Positions 43,076 to 51,350 of a stretch of 64,000 bases of DNA are shown here, piece by piece. The position numbers and the translations under genes are program-made. This stretch comes from Brochothrix campestris (GTDB taxonomy: Bacteria; Bacillota; Bacilli; Lactobacillales; Listeriaceae): NCBI RefSeq assembly GCF_046058945.1, contig NZ_CP175511.1:2260177-2324176 (forward strand). Direction: 5' to 3'. Every line of letters starts with the position of its first letter. Positions within the stretch are counted from its first letter, which is position 1. The notes beneath the pieces are model-generated. The model ran no database searches. It saw only the letters and a list, made by a program, of their open reading frames with translations, and had not been told where the DNA came from.

Positions 43076-43105
43076 AAAGGAATCTCCTGTGAGATTCCTT
43101 TTTTG
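43076..43105. terminator. Hairpin, third copy, with T-run
   Basis: The same stem followed by TTTTTTG. This is the complete Rho-independent terminator for the ALDH transcript on the plus strand, lying directly after the padR stop codon. Confidence 0.85.
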
Positions 43106-43645
43106 TTATGATATTTCACTTTTTAATTTAGCGATTAATTCACTCATCCAGGACATTTCACGATTCCTTTTTTCAGTAAAATAACCATCCACGAATTCAA
43201 CCATCTCACGTTTTTTTCCTTGCGAAATGACATGTGGATACAACAACGATAATTCCTCACTTTTGGCTTGTAATGCTGCTAACTTACCTTCAAATATCGC
43301 AACAATACGTGCTTTATCGACGTGTTCTAAAAAGAATAAACCAATCATCATTTCTTCGACACGATGACTTTTTTCAAATACTTCATAAATTTTCAGTGGC
43401 AATTGCTTTCGGCCTTTAGCTGTAATTGAAAAGATGTTTTTGTCAGGTCGATGCTCTTCTTTAATTACACGCGTTGTTTCAATAAATCCTTGCTTTTTTA
43501 GTGTTTCAAAATGATAGTATAATTTACTCTCCGTTAAATTCCCCAATTTATCAAAGGGAATCGGTTCTGATAATTCTTTTTTTAATTTATAAGGATAATT
43601 GTCGCCTTGCATCAGTTTACTCAAAATATAAATCTGAATGGACAT
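43106..43645 (-). CDS. PadR-family transcriptional regulator
   Basis: A 179-residue protein. The N-terminal winged helix (LSKLMQGDNYPYKLKKELSE and LTESKLYYHFETLKKQGFIE) is the PadR signature, and the C-terminal helical domain (about 90-179) is of the Vir_act_alpha_C dimerisation type. GGAGGTG RBS. It is the second gene after the YhgE-like membrane protein, and presumably represses that operon through the 22-bp palindrome at 44887. Inducer unknown. Confidence 0.88.
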   Translation of the reverse strand: MSIQIYILSKLMQGDNYPYKLKKELSEPIPFDKLGNLTESKLYYHFETLKKQGFIETTRVIKEEHRPDKNIFSITAKGRKQLPLKIYEVFEKSHRVEEMMIGLFFLEHVDKARIVAIFEGKLAALQAKSEELSLLYPHVISQGKKREMVEFVDGYFTEKRNREMSWMSELIAKLKSEIS

Positions 43646-43705
43646 CTTACACCTCCAAGTGACTACTAAATTGGATGCTCAGCTATCGAGCGAATCTTCT
43701 TTATC

Positions 43706-44854
43706 TTAGAGTACTACAGGTTGGGTGTCAACGGGAAGCTTTTTATGCACAAATGTGACCACTAACGCATTAATTAACATGGCACCCACTGCTACAGCTG
43801 CTAACCCCCATAAAAACGGTACTTGTGAAGTTGAACCAAAAATAACGGCAAAATACGATTGCACGGAATAATACATCGGTGACACATGACTAATCGCATT
43901 GAAGTACCCATACATCATCTCACGTGGCATTGTCGCACCATTCGCAATTGTTTGCGACAATAAGATTGGGATATTCAAAATCATCCCACCATCTCCAATT
44001 AAGAAGGTAAAAATCGCACAGACGTTAAATGCAGCCATGTAGAGCAAGATTTGTTGGCCCGCAATTTTGATTAAAACATCGGAGCCCATCTCGGTTAGGA
44101 AGAAGGCCACTGTGACTGCAAAAATCGTTGAAACAATCGCAATAATTAACGCTGCCCCTTGGACATAACCGAACAGTTTGACCCGCGACGCCCGCCCACG
44201 ACTTTGTTTAAAAGCACTAACTAATTGCATTGCACCAATCATGGCACCTACATAACAAGCCATTGTTAAAAACATCGGTAACATGTTGTTATTCATACCG
44301 TCAGGCACATCATTAATAATGACATAATTACCAACATAAGCTTGATCAATTTGTTTCGCAATCGCTGCTGACTGCTCTTTTGGCACGTTCATGTTTAACA
44401 AAACACCTTCGGCCGTTTTCGTTGAGAAATTCGCGCTCAACTGTGTATTTATTTCTGAAACGACTGATTTCATTGCAGAAGAAACCATCGTTGCTGAAGC
44501 TTCGTTGACCGTAAAGTCAATTTCAGCTGCTTTTCCTTTTGTTGCATTATCCGAAAATGATTCTGGAATATGAATCACTAACGCATACTTATTATCTTCA
44601 AGTTTCTTCATTGCATTTTCATTCGTTAAATCACTGTTTATTTCAAAAGGAAGGCTCTTCGCTAATTCTTTTGAAATTTGCGTGCCTGCTTGTCCTTTAT
44701 CATCATTTACAATCGCTACTTTCAGTTCATCCATATTAGCTGGTAATGCTGAATAACCTGTTAAAAAGATTAATAACATTGCTACTGCATAAAAAATCCC
44801 CATAAAAATCGAAGCCTTAACCCCTGTTAATCCCATAAATTTTTTGAAATTCAT
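43706..44854 (-). CDS. YhgE/Pip-like ABC-2-type membrane protein
   Basis: A 382-residue protein. The N-terminal helix (about 15-35) is followed by an extracellular domain (about 40-200; VAIVNDDKGQAGTQISKELA is the YhgE/Pip N-terminal signature). Five C-terminal helices (about 205-370) are of the ABC-2 permease type. Relatives act in peptide or drug efflux, or as phage-receptor-like proteins. No ATPase gene adjoins. The PadR gene follows 60 bases on. GGAG RBS. Confidence 0.82.
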   Translation of the reverse strand: MNFKKFMGLTGVKASIFMGIFYAVAMLLIFLTGYSALPANMDELKVAIVNDDKGQAGTQISKELAKSLPFEINSDLTNENAMKKLEDNKYALVIHIPESFSDNATKGKAAEIDFTVNEASATMVSSAMKSVVSEINTQLSANFSTKTAEGVLLNMNVPKEQSAAIAKQIDQAYVGNYVIINDVPDGMNNNMLPMFLTMACYVGAMIGAMQLVSAFKQSRGRASRVKLFGYVQGAALIIAIVSTIFAVTVAFFLTEMGSDVLIKIAGQQILLYMAAFNVCAIFTFLIGDGGMILNIPILLSQTIANGATMPREMMYGYFNAISHVSPMYYSVQSYFAVIFGSTSQVPFLWGLAAVAVGAMLINALVVTFVHKKLPVDTQPVVL

Positions 44855-44886
44855 TTATTCTATCTCCTTCTTCCGGTTTTTCACAA

Positions 44887-44908
44887 AAGTACTTTGTACA
44901 AAGTACTT
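44887..44908. promoter_or_regulatory. Perfect 22-bp palindrome, likely PadR operator
   Basis: AAGTACTTTGT immediately followed by its exact complement ACAAAGTACTT, 33 bases upstream of the YhgE-like start. On the minus strand a TATAAT-like -10 lies just before it, so a bound repressor would cover the transcription start. Confidence 0.75.
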
Positions 44909-44964
44909 AACTTTTTATATATTATACTAAGACTCGTTGTTTGTAAAGTTATACACAGCAAAAA

Positions 44965-44987
44965 AGCCACCGCAACAAGCGGTGGCT
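44965..44987 (-). terminator. Terminator of the formate dehydrogenase gene
   Basis: AGCCACCGC and GCGGTGGCT form a 9-bp stem, followed on the minus strand by TTTTTTGC. Element copy R5 abuts it. Confidence 0.88.
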
Positions 44988-45106
44988 CAAGATTGTAGAA
45001 AAAGTCGAATTAAACTGCTTTTTCTGTGAAAAGTAGCAACAGTAACTAGTCGCTATTCTTTTGCATTCCAATATCTTCAAAGTTAAACGAGGTGAGTTCA
45101 CTATTA
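44988..45106 (+). repeat. Dispersed element, partial copy R5
   Basis: It begins AAGATTGTAGAAAAAGTCGA and includes TTGCATTCCAATATCTTCAA and AGTTAAACGAGGTGAGTTCA. The latter two match the long-form copy at 55776 (CATTCCAATATCTTCAAAGTTGAACGAGCTGATTTCA on the same strand sense). The right end is lost. Confidence 0.75.
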
Positions 45107-45127
45107 TTCCTTCGGTTGCTGGTACTT

Positions 45128-46312
45128 TTATGCTTTTTCAGCACCAGCTGTCGCATTGCCTTCACCGTAAGATTTAGCGCCGACACCGGCTAGTTTACCA
45201 TCTTTAATAATCAAGTATTCATCACGAATCGGACGATTTTCAAAATAACATTCCAATATTTCACGGGTACCGGCTGCATATCGTGCTTGCGCAGATAAAC
45301 TCGACCCCGAAATATGAGGTGTCATGCCGTGATTCGGCATCGTACGCCATGGATGATCGCTTGGCGCTGGCTGTGGAAACCAGACATCACCTGCATAGCC
45401 TGCTAATTGGCCACTTTCTAACGCCCCGACAATCGCATCGCGCTCACACAGTTTCCCGCGAGCCGTATTAATCAAGTAAGCACCCTTTTTAAAGTCTTTT
45501 AAACTGGCGCGATTAATCATATGTTCTGTTTCAGGGTATAACGGGCATTGTAAATTAACGACATCACACACTTTTGTCAAACTGGCCACACTCTCATGAT
45601 AAGTTAAACCTAGCTCTTGTTCGACTTCGAGCGGTAAACGACGGCGGTCATAATAATGCAGATTCACATCAAACGGTTTTAATAAGCGCAAGACGCGTAG
45701 ACCAATCCGACCTGAGGCTATCGTACCAACGTGCATGCCTTCAATGTCATAAGAGCGCGATACACAATCAGCAATGTTCCAACCACCTTTACGGACCCAT
45801 TCATTAGATGGCAGGTAATTACGAACAAGTGACAACATCATCATAACAACATGTTCAGCCACACTATGACTATTGCTATAGGTAACCTCTGCCACAGTAA
45901 TATTATGTTTGCTGGCTGCTTCTAAATCAGTATGATCGGAACCAATACCAGCCGTAATAATTAGTTTTAACTTCGGTGCCTTCGCCATCCGTTCGGCTGT
46001 CATATAGGCTGGCCAAAACGGTTGCGAAATAATAATTTCCGCGTCATGTAATTCCTGTTCTAACACACTGTCGCTACCATCTTTACTCGATGTAACAATT
46101 AATTCGTGGCCGAGACTTTCTAAATACGACCGCAACCCTAGTTCACCAGAAACACTGCCTAATAATTCACCGGGATTAAAATCGATTGCTGTTGGTGATG
46201 GCACTGTTTGACCGTCTGGATAATGTGTGACTGTTGGTAATGTTGTTCGGGCATAAGCTGGTGGAAAACCCGTTTCTGGATCATCGTATAAGACACAAAT
46301 CACTTTAGCCAT
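45128..46312 (-). CDS. fdh: NAD+-dependent formate dehydrogenase
   Basis: A 394-residue D-2-hydroxyacid-dehydrogenase-family enzyme that oxidises formate to CO2 with NAD+. It closely recalls the metal-free FDHs of Pseudomonas sp. 101, mycobacteria and staphylococci. Matching stretches include MAKVICVLYDDPETGFPPAYA, PFWPAYMTAERMAKA, SNSHSVAEHVVMMMLSLVRN with the substrate Asn, NAD loop GTIASGRIGLRVL, Asp in YYDRRRLP, Arg in INTARGKLCERDA, Gln in WFPQPAPSDHPW and His in TPHISGSS. All catalytic residues are present. AAAGGAGG RBS. Monocistronic. Confidence 0.96.
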   Translation of the reverse strand: MAKVICVLYDDPETGFPPAYARTTLPTVTHYPDGQTVPSPTAIDFNPGELLGSVSGELGLRSYLESLGHELIVTSSKDGSDSVLEQELHDAEIIISQPFWPAYMTAERMAKAPKLKLIITAGIGSDHTDLEAASKHNITVAEVTYSNSHSVAEHVVMMMLSLVRNYLPSNEWVRKGGWNIADCVSRSYDIEGMHVGTIASGRIGLRVLRLLKPFDVNLHYYDRRRLPLEVEQELGLTYHESVASLTKVCDVVNLQCPLYPETEHMINRASLKDFKKGAYLINTARGKLCERDAIVGALESGQLAGYAGDVWFPQPAPSDHPWRTMPNHGMTPHISGSSLSAQARYAAGTREILECYFENRPIRDEYLIIKDGKLAGVGAKSYGEGNATAGAEKA

Positions 46313-46454
46313 GTGTTTCCTCCTTTAATTAAATGATTAAATCACCCTAATTAATGCGAGTTTCACGATTCCTCGACGTCGATTTTGGTTGCGCTTTCAC
46401 CCGCACTTACACCATACATAATCTCATGTCTTTTGTCCACAGATAAGCTAAAAA

Positions 46455-46479
46455 AACCTTCAGCATTTAGCTGAAGGTT
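46455..46479 (-). terminator. Hairpin on the left of element R6
   Basis: AACCTTCAG-CATTTAG-CTGAAGGTT preceded by an A-run (a T-run on the minus strand), so it can terminate leftward transcripts such as the ychF operon. A near copy is on the other side of R6. Confidence 0.75.
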
Positions 46480-46480
46480 T

Positions 46481-46728
46481 CAGATTGTAGACAAAGTCGA
46501 ATCAAACTGTTTTTTCTGTGGAAAGTGGTCAAGCGAGTTTGTCTACAAGATGATAAAACTGAATAGAAACGTTGTTATATCCTCTAGTATTTAAATCACC
46601 CAAGTTTAGAACGACTTTAAATTCTTTTGTTCTAGGAAACACGAGCCTTTGAGGTGAGTGTACAAATGGTACTCGACTTCAATAAGGCGAAGCATTGACG
46701 ACCTAGAACAGCGTTTATCTTCAGTCTG
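46481..46728 (+). repeat. Dispersed element, copy R6 (248 bp)
   Basis: Begins CAGATTGTAGACAAAGTC and ends GTTTATCTTCAGTCTG. The left half has a clean inverted pair (TTGTAGACAAAGTC with GAGTTTGTCTACAA). The middle, between GTTCTAGG and CCTAGAAC, differs from R3/R4, and has its own complementary arms, so the fold is kept while sequence changed. Confidence 0.9.
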
Positions 46729-46729
46729 A

Positions 46730-46754
46730 GACCTTCAGCATTTTGCTGAAGGTC
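46730..46754 (-). terminator. Hairpin on the right of element R6
   Basis: GACCTTCAGC-ATTTT-GCTGAAGGTC, a near copy of the left hairpin. The outermost pair is G-C here and A-T there, so both stems stay paired. Confidence 0.75.
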
Positions 46755-46761
46755 TCAAATG

Positions 46762-47427
46762 TTAGAACCGAGTAATCGGTGTGATATTGTATTTACGTTT
46801 AAGGTACCATTTTAATACTAAGACTAGCACACCGAGAATAATTGCCATTGGCGGTTGTAAGACAATGTTCCAGTTAACCGGTAAGATAGCTGTAAAGACA
46901 AAGGCTAACAACATCCACACGATGACAAATACGACTGCATATAAGGCATACTTCAGTAAGCCTTTTTTACCTTGATCTCTAATTTTCAACGTGTAATATT
47001 GCATACCGGCCATCCCAGCCCCACCAATTACAAACGACATTAGAATTAATGAAATTGGAATCGATGTGACACTTTCATTGGATTTGCCGATAAAGGCCGT
47101 TGCTGCAACTGCAAGCAACATAATTCCCATAACGAGTAAACCACCATCAACACCACGTAGCCACCAAGACGCTTCTTTTGGTTTTGGTTTCGTGATAACT
47201 TCATTTTGTTCCGCCGCAAACTGTTGCGGTGTTTTGCCATAATGTTGACGTGCTGTTACATTTTGTTTTTGAGCGGTCTGTACTTCGGTCGCCATCTCAT
47301 CTACTAATGTTTTAATTTGATCGGCTGGCAAGACTGCTGCCGTACGAAGATGACGTTCAACATCCACAATGTATTGTCGATTTTTTTTCGTTAAGCCTTC
47401 GTGATTGAAACCATATGTTTGTTCCAT
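46762..47427 (-). CDS. DUF1129 membrane protein
   Basis: A 221-residue protein (ATG 47427; GGGGGAG 7 bases upstream). The soluble N-terminus (about 1-90; LTKKNRQYIVDVERHLRTAA is the DUF1129-type opening) is followed by four membrane helices (about 95-215). It lies 19 bases downstream of ychF and is probably cotranscribed, an arrangement common in this group. Function unknown. Confidence 0.82.
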   Translation of the reverse strand: MEQTYGFNHEGLTKKNRQYIVDVERHLRTAAVLPADQIKTLVDEMATEVQTAQKQNVTARQHYGKTPQQFAAEQNEVITKPKPKEASWWLRGVDGGLLVMGIMLLAVAATAFIGKSNESVTSIPISLILMSFVIGGAGMAGMQYYTLKIRDQGKKGLLKYALYAVVFVIVWMLLAFVFTAILPVNWNIVLQPPMAIILGVLVLVLKWYLKRKYNITPITRF

Positions 47428-47446
47428 CAAGTACTCCCCCTATTAA

Positions 47447-48547
47447 TTAAACGTTAAATAAGAAATGTAACACATCGCCATCTTGCACAACGTAATCTTT
47501 ACCTTCAGCACGGACACGTCCAGCTTCCTTGGCTGCTTTTTCTGATCCATACTCAACTAAATCAGCATAAGCTGTAGTTTCCGCACGAATAAATCCACGT
47601 TCAAAGTCAGAGTGAATGATGCCGGCACATTGCGGTGCTTTCATCCCTTGTTGGAACGTCCAAGCACGAACTTCTTGCACACCCGCTGTGAAGTAAGTTG
47701 CTAAACCAAGTAATGAGTAAGCTGAATGGATCAGTAAGTCTAAGCCTGATTTTTCAACGCCCATCGCTTCGAGGAAATCAAGTTTATCTTTATCATCAAG
47801 TTCCGCAATTTCTTCTTCGGCACTTGCACAGATTACGATAACTTCAGCTTTTTCTGCTGCTGCATATTCACGTACGCTTGCAACAAATTGATTTTCACTG
47901 CCTTCTGCTACTTCATCTTCAGCAACGTTTGCCACATAAAGGACTGGTTTAGATGTTAGTAAAAACAACCCGTTCATGATTGCTTGTTCATCTTCGCTTA
48001 AATCTAATGAACGAGCCGGTTTATTATTTTCTAATGCTTCTTGTACTTTTACAAGCACTGCTAATTCATCCACCGCTTCTTTATCACGTTGTTTCGCAAG
48101 CTTTTCAACACGCTTCACACGTTTATCCACTGATTCTAAATCCGCTAAAATAAGTTCAAGGTTGATTGTTTCGATATCATCCAAAGGATTAATACGACCT
48201 TCAACATGGGTGATGTTTTCATCAATAAAACAACGGACAACATGACAAATGGCATCCACTTGACGAATATGAGATAAGAATTTATTACCCAATCCTTCAC
48301 CTTTACTCGCACCACGTACTATTCCAGCAATATCGGTAAATTCAAATGTTGTGGGAATTGATTTTTTGGGGATATACATTTCAATCAGTTTGCCTAGACG
48401 TTCGTCTGGAACTTCGACACGACCTACGTTTGGGTCAATTGTTGCAAAAGGGTAGTTCGCTGCTTCTGCACCAGCTTTTGTAATTGCGTTAAATAAGGTT
48501 GATTTACCAACGTTTGGTAAGCCAACGATTCCGGCTGTTAATGGCAT
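47447..48547 (-). CDS. ychF: Redox-regulated ribosome-associated ATPase YchF (OLA1 family)
   Basis: A 366-residue Obg-family protein (ATG 48547 after GGAG). P-loop GIVGLPNVGKSTLFNAIT and the switch region TDIAGIVRGASKGEGLG are present. The usual NKxD is replaced by NVAE (residues near 200), the change that gives ATP preference. A coiled-coil insert and a C-terminal TGS domain (RAWTFQQGMKAPQCAGIIH) follow. Confidence 0.96.
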   Translation of the reverse strand: MPLTAGIVGLPNVGKSTLFNAITKAGAEAANYPFATIDPNVGRVEVPDERLGKLIEMYIPKKSIPTTFEFTDIAGIVRGASKGEGLGNKFLSHIRQVDAICHVVRCFIDENITHVEGRINPLDDIETINLELILADLESVDKRVKRVEKLAKQRDKEAVDELAVLVKVQEALENNKPARSLDLSEDEQAIMNGLFLLTSKPVLYVANVAEDEVAEGSENQFVASVREYAAAEKAEVIVICASAEEEIAELDDKDKLDFLEAMGVEKSGLDLLIHSAYSLLGLATYFTAGVQEVRAWTFQQGMKAPQCAGIIHSDFERGFIRAETTAYADLVEYGSEKAAKEAGRVRAEGKDYVVQDGDVLHFLFNV

Positions 48548-48739
48548 TGTTTGCACTCCTTTAATTCTCGTTAATTGTATTTTATATTATAGAGGTTTTT
48601 TAATGAAATTGAAATCAAAAATCCGTCTCTCCTATCATACCATAAAATCAAAAATGATTTTAATAGCTATGTTTTGTCCAACGATTTACAATAGAAGTAT
48701 CCAAACAGCACGTTAATTTGCGACAAGAGAGGATTAATT

Positions 48740-49999
48740 ATGCAAACTAAAACACTCTTTTTTGAAGGTCAAGATGGCAAAAAAGCTTTTTATGGTAAAC
48801 CCTCTATAGCAACCATCGAAGCCGGACTTGCTCAGTTACAACATCAGCAGCTAGCGAGGCGTTTCCCTACACCGATTAAGTCGACAATAACAGCAGACAC
48901 AACGCTCAATCAAACAGATGGGCTTCCCGTTTCAGGCACCTTTTTAGTCGGTACAGCCCTTAATAAAGGTAAATATATCAGTTTTCAGTTAGAAAATACG
49001 AGTGCGACGTTCGAAGGACGACAATGGGTTAATGGCGATGGACGGCAACAATTGGAATTACTTGAAACAACCGCCGCTCATATTAGTGGGAAAATGAATG
49101 AATTTCCGAAAGGGAGCGGTCGTTTTTCAATTATGTGTACACAAATTAAGCCACTTCATTTAGATGAAACGGCGGCCCAAGCGTTGCAACGACAATTACC
49201 AGAAGATGTTAGCTTTCAAGCAATCGTCGATGAATTTTTTTATTATATCTCCCTGCTTGATGAAGCGCATCAACAAGCTACCTTTACGCTACTCGATGAG
49301 GTATGGACTGACTTTGCAACACGCTATGGTGCCAAAGGCCATCACCATAACTACCGCGGTGGTTTGTTACAACATACTGTAGAAGTTTTACGGATTGCCA
49401 CAACGATTTTCGCACAGAGTGATGACCCGCTGACCTTAGCAAAACATTTTAATGTGCTAGTGCGACTGTTCCAATCGTTAGGTTGGCAAGAAATGCTCAC
49501 CAGTGTGGCAAAGGAGCAACCACGGTTACCCTTTAACAGCTATTCTGAAGCGAGTGAACATCTTTTAAGTATTTGTCAGCAAACGTTAGCTGCTCACTTA
49601 CACGATCAAGGTTCAATCAATACGTTGGTGTTTGGCATTATTTTTCATGACATCGGTAAAATCATCGAATACAGTACGGTTGGTGATAATTCGGGCGAAA
49701 AATACAAGCTCTGGTTTGGCGCGGACTTTGAAGTGCCACATTATCGCGCAGGAGCAATTGATATGGATGTCATTGGCAAACGTTTTGGCCACATCCAACT
49801 TGGCGTGATGTATCTATCACGGGCAATGTATCAACAAGCAACGTTGCTGCCGCTAAATGCTTGGCTCGATGCCATCGCGATAATTCAATCACATCATGGC
49901 AAAGCCGAGTGGGGGTCACCACAACAACCGCGTACAACAATTGAGCTAATGGTACATCTCGCTGACTTTATTGATTCACGTATTGCGAGTGAACATTAA
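48740..49999 (+). CDS. HD-domain hydrolase, YhaM-like 3'-5' exoribonuclease family
   Basis: A 419-residue protein. The N-terminal OB-like region (about 60-155; DGLPVSGTFLVGTALNKGKY) is followed by an HD domain. Metal-binding residues are visible in HHHNYRGGLLQHTVEV near residue 200, FHDIGKIIEYS near residue 308, QSHHGK near residue 388 and HLADFIDSR near the end. Order and motifs match YhaM-type nucleases and cyclic-nucleotide-type HD enzymes; the exact substrate is not certain. The first 60 residues match nothing I know. Runs opposite to ychF. AGAGG RBS. Confidence 0.78.
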   Translation: MQTKTLFFEGQDGKKAFYGKPSIATIEAGLAQLQHQQLARRFPTPIKSTITADTTLNQTDGLPVSGTFLVGTALNKGKYISFQLENTSATFEGRQWVNGDGRQQLELLETTAAHISGKMNEFPKGSGRFSIMCTQIKPLHLDETAAQALQRQLPEDVSFQAIVDEFFYYISLLDEAHQQATFTLLDEVWTDFATRYGAKGHHHNYRGGLLQHTVEVLRIATTIFAQSDDPLTLAKHFNVLVRLFQSLGWQEMLTSVAKEQPRLPFNSYSEASEHLLSICQQTLAAHLHDQGSINTLVFGIIFHDIGKIIEYSTVGDNSGEKYKLWFGADFEVPHYRAGAIDMDVIGKRFGHIQLGVMYLSRAMYQQATLLPLNAWLDAIAIIQSHHGKAEWGSPQQPRTTIELMVHLADFIDSRIASEH

Positions 50000-50030
50000 A
50001 GCTGTGATACCTACTGAAAAAGCAGTCAAA

Positions 50031-50061
50031 AAAAGCATCGACATAAACTGTCGATGCTTTT
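50031..50061. terminator. Bidirectional terminator
   Basis: AAAGCATCGAC and GTCGATGCTTT pair around ATAAACT. The minus flank is a longer T-run (for the LCP gene); the plus flank CTTTTCC is weaker. Confidence 0.88.
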
Positions 50062-50113
50062 CCATTTAAAACCACTAATCAGCCTACAACTGCCGTGATT
50101 TCACTGTCATTAT

Positions 50114-51070
50114 TTATTCACCTTTTAAAACGGCTTTCACCTTCGCTTGATATGAAGAAACAACTTCATCTGACACTACGTAGTACCAACTTGTTGTTTC
50201 ACCATCTGGATTAAGTAACGTTTCTCCGGTGCCACCTTCGAGCGTATCTTCTGACAGATTATTGACGACGCTGCGATAGTTTTTAGCCATTGTGACCAAG
50301 TCGTCTGTCTCAAAATTCGTTTCAACATTTTTGCCAATAGCCGCCAAAATATCATTGTAGTTAAATAAGACACTACTTGATAACGTTTGTTGTACAACCG
50401 ATTCAATGACTTGGCGTTGACGCTGTTGACGACCAAAATCACCTTTAGGGTCTTCATAGCGCATTCGTGTATAGTTTAACGCATCTTTTCCATTTAGTTT
50501 GAGCGTACCAACAGCAAAATTCGAGCCATCTTGACTGAATTCCAACGTATTATTAACGGTCACACCATCAACGGCATCAACAAGCTGAGAAAAACCTTCC
50601 ATATTCATGCTCACATAATACTCCACCGGCACATCTAAAAATGAGGATACAGTATCAACTGCCATTTGAGCGCCGCCATGGGCGAAGGCTGAATTGATTT
50701 TTTCTTCTGTACCGTGCCCCACGATTGGCACTCGTGTATCACGTGGCAAACTTAACATGTATGTTTTATTCGTTTGTGGGTTGACTGTCACTAAAATCAT
50801 CGTGTCCGATAACCCCGCACGATTACGTCCCTTATTATTGAGGTCATCATCTGTGCCTAGTAACAACACACTAAATGGTTTTTTCTTAGCAATGTTTTCG
50901 GATGTGGTTTTCAACGGTGCATTAATCTCTTTCACTGTCGATTGTGCTTTGTAATACGCATAGCCGACAGTTCCTGCCACAGCTAATACAAGAATTAAAA
51001 TTAGCCATAAAATAAGATTTCTGACCGGATGTTTTTTCTTTCTTTTTTGTTGACGTGTTGTTTCAGCCAT
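50114..51070 (-). CDS. LytR-CpsA-Psr family glycopolymer transferase
   Basis: A 318-residue type II membrane protein. A Lys/Arg-rich cytoplasmic start and one helix (about 17-40) precede the extracellular LCP domain. SVLLLGTDD with DTMILVTVNP, LSLPRDTRV and the Arg-rich YTRMRYEDPKGDFGRQQRQR carry the pyrophosphate- and lipid-binding residues. These enzymes attach wall teichoic acid or capsule to peptidoglycan. GGAGG RBS. It lies next to the parAB genes. Confidence 0.94.
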   Translation of the reverse strand: MAETTRQQKRKKKHPVRNLILWLILILVLAVAGTVGYAYYKAQSTVKEINAPLKTTSENIAKKKPFSVLLLGTDDDLNNKGRNRAGLSDTMILVTVNPQTNKTYMLSLPRDTRVPIVGHGTEEKINSAFAHGGAQMAVDTVSSFLDVPVEYYVSMNMEGFSQLVDAVDGVTVNNTLEFSQDGSNFAVGTLKLNGKDALNYTRMRYEDPKGDFGRQQRQRQVIESVVQQTLSSSVLFNYNDILAAIGKNVETNFETDDLVTMAKNYRSVVNNLSEDTLEGGTGETLLNPDGETTSWYYVVSDEVVSSYQAKVKAVLKGE

Positions 51071-51153
51071 CTCAGTTCCTCCTTAATCACAATTATCTTT
51101 TCTCTAAACGTCAGTATAACATAGGACTTTTTAAATACAGAATGATAACCGTA

Positions 51154-51336
51154 TTAACGAAGGACACGTTTCATTTTCTTATCAAAGTCACGACGGGCGA
51201 TGAGTACACTATGTCCACAACCTAAACATTTAATCCGAATATCCATCCCCATTCGAATAATTTGCCATTCATTCGTTCCGCATGGATGTGGTTTTTTCAT
51301 CTCAACAACGGTCTTTAAATCATAGTTTCTTTCCAT
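51154..51336 (-). CDS. DUF951 zinc-ribbon-like small protein
   Basis: A 60-residue protein with CGTNEW and CLGCGHSVLI (Cys-x(n)-Cys-x2-Cys) and a basic C-terminus. It matches DUF951 proteins that lie next to parB/ychF in many firmicutes. Fourteen bases after the parB stop. Function unknown; nucleic-acid binding is plausible. Confidence 0.88.
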   Translation of the reverse strand: MERNYDLKTVVEMKKPHPCGTNEWQIIRMGMDIRIKCLGCGHSVLIARRDFDKKMKRVLR

Positions 51337-51350
51337 TTGAATTTTCCCCT

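Noticed and set aside
48603..48716. A 37-codon frame (MKLKSKIRLSY...) with GAGG upstream, before the HD-domain gene
   Set aside because: Low-complexity composition, no homology recognised, and it fills the promoter/leader of the next gene; only the RBS supports it.
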